This document shows, piece by piece, positions 61,218-64,000 of a stretch of DNA of 64,000 nt. Origin of the DNA: Nymphaea colorata. Taxonomy: Eukaryota; Streptophyta; Magnoliopsida; Nymphaeales; Nymphaeaceae. The stretch lies in assembly GCF_008831285.2 (NCBI RefSeq), contig NC_045149.1, positions 17,003,035-17,067,034 of the forward strand, read 5' to 3'. Positions within the stretch are counted from its first letter, which is position 1; each line of letters begins with the position of its first letter. A model generated the notes under the pieces. The model did no database searches, was not told where the DNA came from, and worked only from the letters and a program-made list of their open reading frames with translations. A program made the position numbers and the translations under genes.

Positions 61218-62500
61218 ATGGACACTTTATTGCATGTTCCCCCAGGTTTTCGCTTCCACCCAACGGACGAAGAACTTGTGGATTATTATCTTCGGAGAAA
61301 AGTTGCTTCAAAAACGATAGACTTTGATGTCGTCAAGGACGTTGATCTATACAAGATTGAACCATGGGATCTTCAAGGTATTTAACAAACATTAAAATAT
61401 TTTGAAAAAGAATTAAAGAAAGTAACGATTAAAACAGGAGTTAGCTCAATTCTAAATGCATCTTAGAATAACTTGTTCTAGCTTTTGTTGGTACAACTTG
61501 AACAGAGAAATGTAGAATTGGGACTGAGGAGCAAAGTGAGTGGTACTTTTTTAGCCACAAAGACAAGAAGTATCCCACTGGAACACGTACAAACAGGGCT
61601 ACAACTGCTGGATTTTGGAAGGCAACTGGAAGGGACAAGGCAATATACTCCAAGCATAACTTGATTGGGATGAGGAAGACCCTAGTTTTTTATATGGGCA
61701 GAGCCCCAAATGGGCAGAAATCTGACTGGATCATGCATGAGTATCGACTTGAGACAAATGAACTTGGTCCTCCACAGGCAAGTTGTCCATAGAACCATGC
61801 TCTTGAAACTACATATATCCCAGCCAATTTGCTCATTTAATCAAGTGCTTTTACTGAGTAATCCAAAGGCGTTTCTTTTCATTTGCAGGAAGAAGGATGG
61901 GTGGTTTGTAGGGTGTTCAAGAAAAGAACCACCACGGTGAAAAGGGCAAGTGACCTTGAGTCACCATGTTGGTATGATGACCAAGTTTCCTTTATCCATG
62001 AAATTGGCTCAAGCCCCAGAAGGATACTCCAACAGGAGATTCTATATCAACCCCCTTTTCCTTGCAAGCAAGAGTTGGACAATCACTACAGTTTACCTCA
62101 AGAACCTTTTTTGCAGCTTCCCCAGCTACAGAGCCCTACATTGCCTCATTCAGGAAGTTCTAACACAAGTGGTCTTGGCTTTGGTTTTGATATCAACCAG
62201 AGGGCTAGTCCTCAAATGGTTTCTTATGAGCACCAGCAACAATCTCATATGAGCTTACTTTATGACAACGGTGCAAACCAAGCTGTTGACCAAGTGACAG
62301 ATTGGAGAGTGCTTGATAAATTTGTGGCTTCTCAGCTCAGCCAAGAAGATGCTTCCGAAGGAACCAACTTCACTGATGCAGCTGGTTTTCATCTCCCTGA
62401 CATGAATCTGCTCCAGCAGGCAAACGACCCAGAGGCCCAAGAGTGCCCCCTGCCTGGTACCTCAAGCTGCCAAGTGGAACTGTGGAAACAGCAAATGTAG
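61218..62500 (+). CDS. VND: NAC transcription factor, VND type
   Basis: VND (vascular-related NAC-domain) proteins switch on xylem vessel differentiation and secondary wall and cell-death genes. Three exons, 61218-61377, 61506-61777 and 61889-62500, give 1044 nt (347 aa). The NAC domain runs from [20 protein letters not shown] through [69 protein letters not shown] and [12 protein letters not shown] to [13 protein letters not shown]. The C-terminal half has motifs typical of the VND1-6 group: [18 protein letters not shown] and [18 protein letters not shown]. Residues such as the IYSKHNLIG stretch look nearest to VND6. The usual lysine in the FYKGRAPNG motif is methionine here. The second intron starts CAG|GCAAGT, a GC donor, since the conserved Q|EEGWVVCR junction and the frame allow no GT site. 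The start ATG gives [10 protein letters not shown], as in relatives. Confidence 0.93.
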
Positions 62501-62685
62501 TACGGATGGCAGGAAAGAAGTTGGCTACTTCCAGCAGATTGTTCCTGGTGCTTCATTACAAGTCATGTACATAACAGTACCAAATTAAGCAAGTAAACAG
62601 AAGAAAAAGAATCATCAAGTAACTGTTACTTCACATGTAACACCAATCGTCTCAAAAGATTACTTGGGTGTAAGCAATTACTCGT

Positions 62686-62691
62686 AATAAA
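62686..62691 (+). terminator. Poly(A) signal candidate of the NAC gene
   Basis: AATAAA lies 186 bases after the stop codon, at a normal plant 3' UTR distance. Plant poly(A) signals are loose, so this is only likely. Confidence 0.45.
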
Positions 62692-63455
62692 ATAATTGTT
62701 GACGTTTCTATTATGAAATGCTTGCTGTTGAAGCTGTGGCTTAATGCTAATTCCTGTTCTTGTTTTTCATATTGCTTTTGGTGGCACTTTTACGTATTTT
62801 CATGTATGACAAGAAATGGGCCATGTTTTCTTGCCTTTTTCTTTCTTCTTTGTTCTGGGGAGGACTCTAGGAAATTTAGATTGAAAAGACAAAACATGAT
62901 AAGTATCGATAGACAGGGTCTCACGTTTGTTGGTGAGGGGAAGGCCAGTAGCAACAGAAACTGCATGAAGAATTGTCCCGCATTTGGAGCTTGCACCCAA
63001 AGGAGAATTCATGCTGAAAGACAAGAAAAAGGAGAAAAACTTCGATCATATAACACTAAGGAAATATGATCGTCATCACTTTACTGATCATCCTAATGCC
63101 CTAGCTTGCTGATCATCATGTTGCTCAGCTTTATACTGCTTGATGCCGTCTCCCAGCAGGACTACTGTGAGATGTAGATCAGGTCTATTCACAGAGACGA
63201 CATGGTAAGCAACAGTGTTTGGTGCGTGCTGGGTCCAGCATGAAGTAGAAGAAGCGCTCGGTGTCAAGGCCTCATTGTTTGGAAATATGATCATGAGGCA
63301 TGGAGGCCGCCATATCAACATGCTAGAGAGAGACAGACAGGCAGAGACGAATATTTCTGAAAGATAACAAATTGTACAGGAACAGCGCGTGGACTAACAG
63401 AAAAAGTGGCGACTTCTCTCTGGAAAGCTCTCAGTTGCCTCAAAGACAAATTGAA

Positions 63456-63459
<4 letters not shown>

Positions 63460-63500
<41 letters not shown>
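63460..63500. repeat. (CT)n microsatellite
   Basis: About 40 bp of pure CT repeat. It creates an Arg-Glu-rich false open frame on the minus strand. Confidence 0.95.
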
Positions 63501-63505
<5 letters not shown>

Positions 63506-63951
63506 GTTGTTTGCCCCCTCTTGTGAGGACCATTGCTGAAGCAACTCAAAGCTGGTGGTGTTATACACGCGCCCTTTAAAAGCGAAGGATACGAAAGAGA
63601 AAGAGAGGGAGGGGAAGAAGATTAGGACTAAGGCCAAATTAAGAATTCACGAATCTGACACAGGAAAGCTGGGGGAATTATGATGTGCTTCTCAGCATGC
63701 ACTACCTTTTTCTCCTCCACTAATAAACTGAACGAATAAAATAATGGTTACCCGCATGCTCGTGTTCTTGCGTTGGAAACTGTGACACTTATCTTATAAT
63801 ACTGTATGGGCCTGAATTCTTGAACAGACTCTCTTTCCCTCTCTTCCTAGTAAAAAGTCATAAGTCTATGTGTAAGTGTGTGTGCAAAAGAATAATGCAT
63901 GAAGGGTTACGGAGACTTGCTTAACAGTGATCACAAGAAATTACCAGCATT

Positions 63952-64000
63952 GGTGGCAGGGGCAGAGCAATAATTTTTTTTATATACGAGATCGAATTAT
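63952..64000 (+). repeat. Dispersed repeat, family A, copy 4 (cut by window end)
   Basis: GGTGGCAGGGGCAGAGCAAT followed by a T-run and GATCGAATTAT matches the first 45 bases of copy 1 (GGTGGCAGGAGCGAAATTAG). The remainder lies outside the window. Confidence 0.5.

Larger units (their letters stand above)
62501..64000. other. NAC 3' region and downstream DNA
   Basis: The first 200 bases are the likely NAC 3' untranslated region. The rest contains short unassigned frames, a (CT)n microsatellite at 63460-63500 and the start of a family A repeat at 63952. I recognise no gene. Confidence 0.45.

Noticed and set aside
63315-63533. Arg-Glu repeat frame on the minus strand
   Set aside because: It is the translation of a (CT)n microsatellite.
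1-64000. CRISPR array, bacterial operon, phage or organelle insertion
   Set aside because: No regularly spaced repeats with unique spacers, no Shine-Dalgarno-led gene runs and no recognisable plastid or mitochondrial genes.

Overview
This window is nuclear DNA from a flowering plant. The evidence is intron-rich genes with GT-AG splice sites, plant-specific families (WRKY, NAC, a thylakoid-lumen pentapeptide protein), abundant (TA)n and (CT)n microsatellites, AT-rich intergenic DNA and short transposon remnants. The 5' exons of several genes are strongly GC-rich (both FMO genes, the single-exon 26-27 kb gene), a gradient often seen in monocots and some early-diverging angiosperms. The species cannot be fixed from the sequence. 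There is no sign of bacterial, phage or organelle DNA.

Minus-strand half (about 0.7-27.1 kb): two tandem flavin-containing monooxygenase genes of the FMO GS-OX type (0.7-5.0 and 5.6-9.6 kb), the second lacking its exon 2; a decayed fragment resembling the 3' end of a PER1/PGAP3-type gene (about 11.1-11.5 kb); a group IId WRKY transcription factor (12.5-14.4 kb); an adenine phosphoribosyltransferase (16.9-19.9 kb); a repeat-rich gene-free stretch (19.9-26.0 kb); and a single-exon gene of the plant family with a PARP-like C-terminal fold (26.0-27.1 kb). Plus-strand half: a 12 kb stretch in which I recognise no gene (27.1-39.0 kb), a VAP27-type ER membrane protein (39.0-45.1 kb), a TL20.3-like thylakoid-lumen pentapeptide-repeat protein (47.1-53.6 kb), another gene-poor stretch (53.6-61.2 kb) and a VND-type NAC transcription factor (61.2-62.5 kb).

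The genes look like an ordinary chromosome segment rather than a pathway cluster: purine salvage, membrane contact sites, chloroplast lumen, xylem-type transcription control, defence or calmodulin-linked transcription and xenobiotic-type oxidation are unrelated jobs. The tandem FMO pair is the only local duplication of a gene. I assembled the exon structures by eye from splice sites, reading frame and family resemblance. All six complete multi-exon models keep frame, and the second FMO gene would do so only if an exon of about 71 nt were present.

I found no new multi-gene system. The points most worth a second look are the missing exon in the second FMO gene, the GC-AG intron in the NAC gene, the 162 bp Tourist-like MITE inside a TL20.3-like intron with a relative 27 kb away, several other short dispersed repeat families, two SINE-like elements with Pol III boxes, and a hairpin minisatellite inside an FMO intron.
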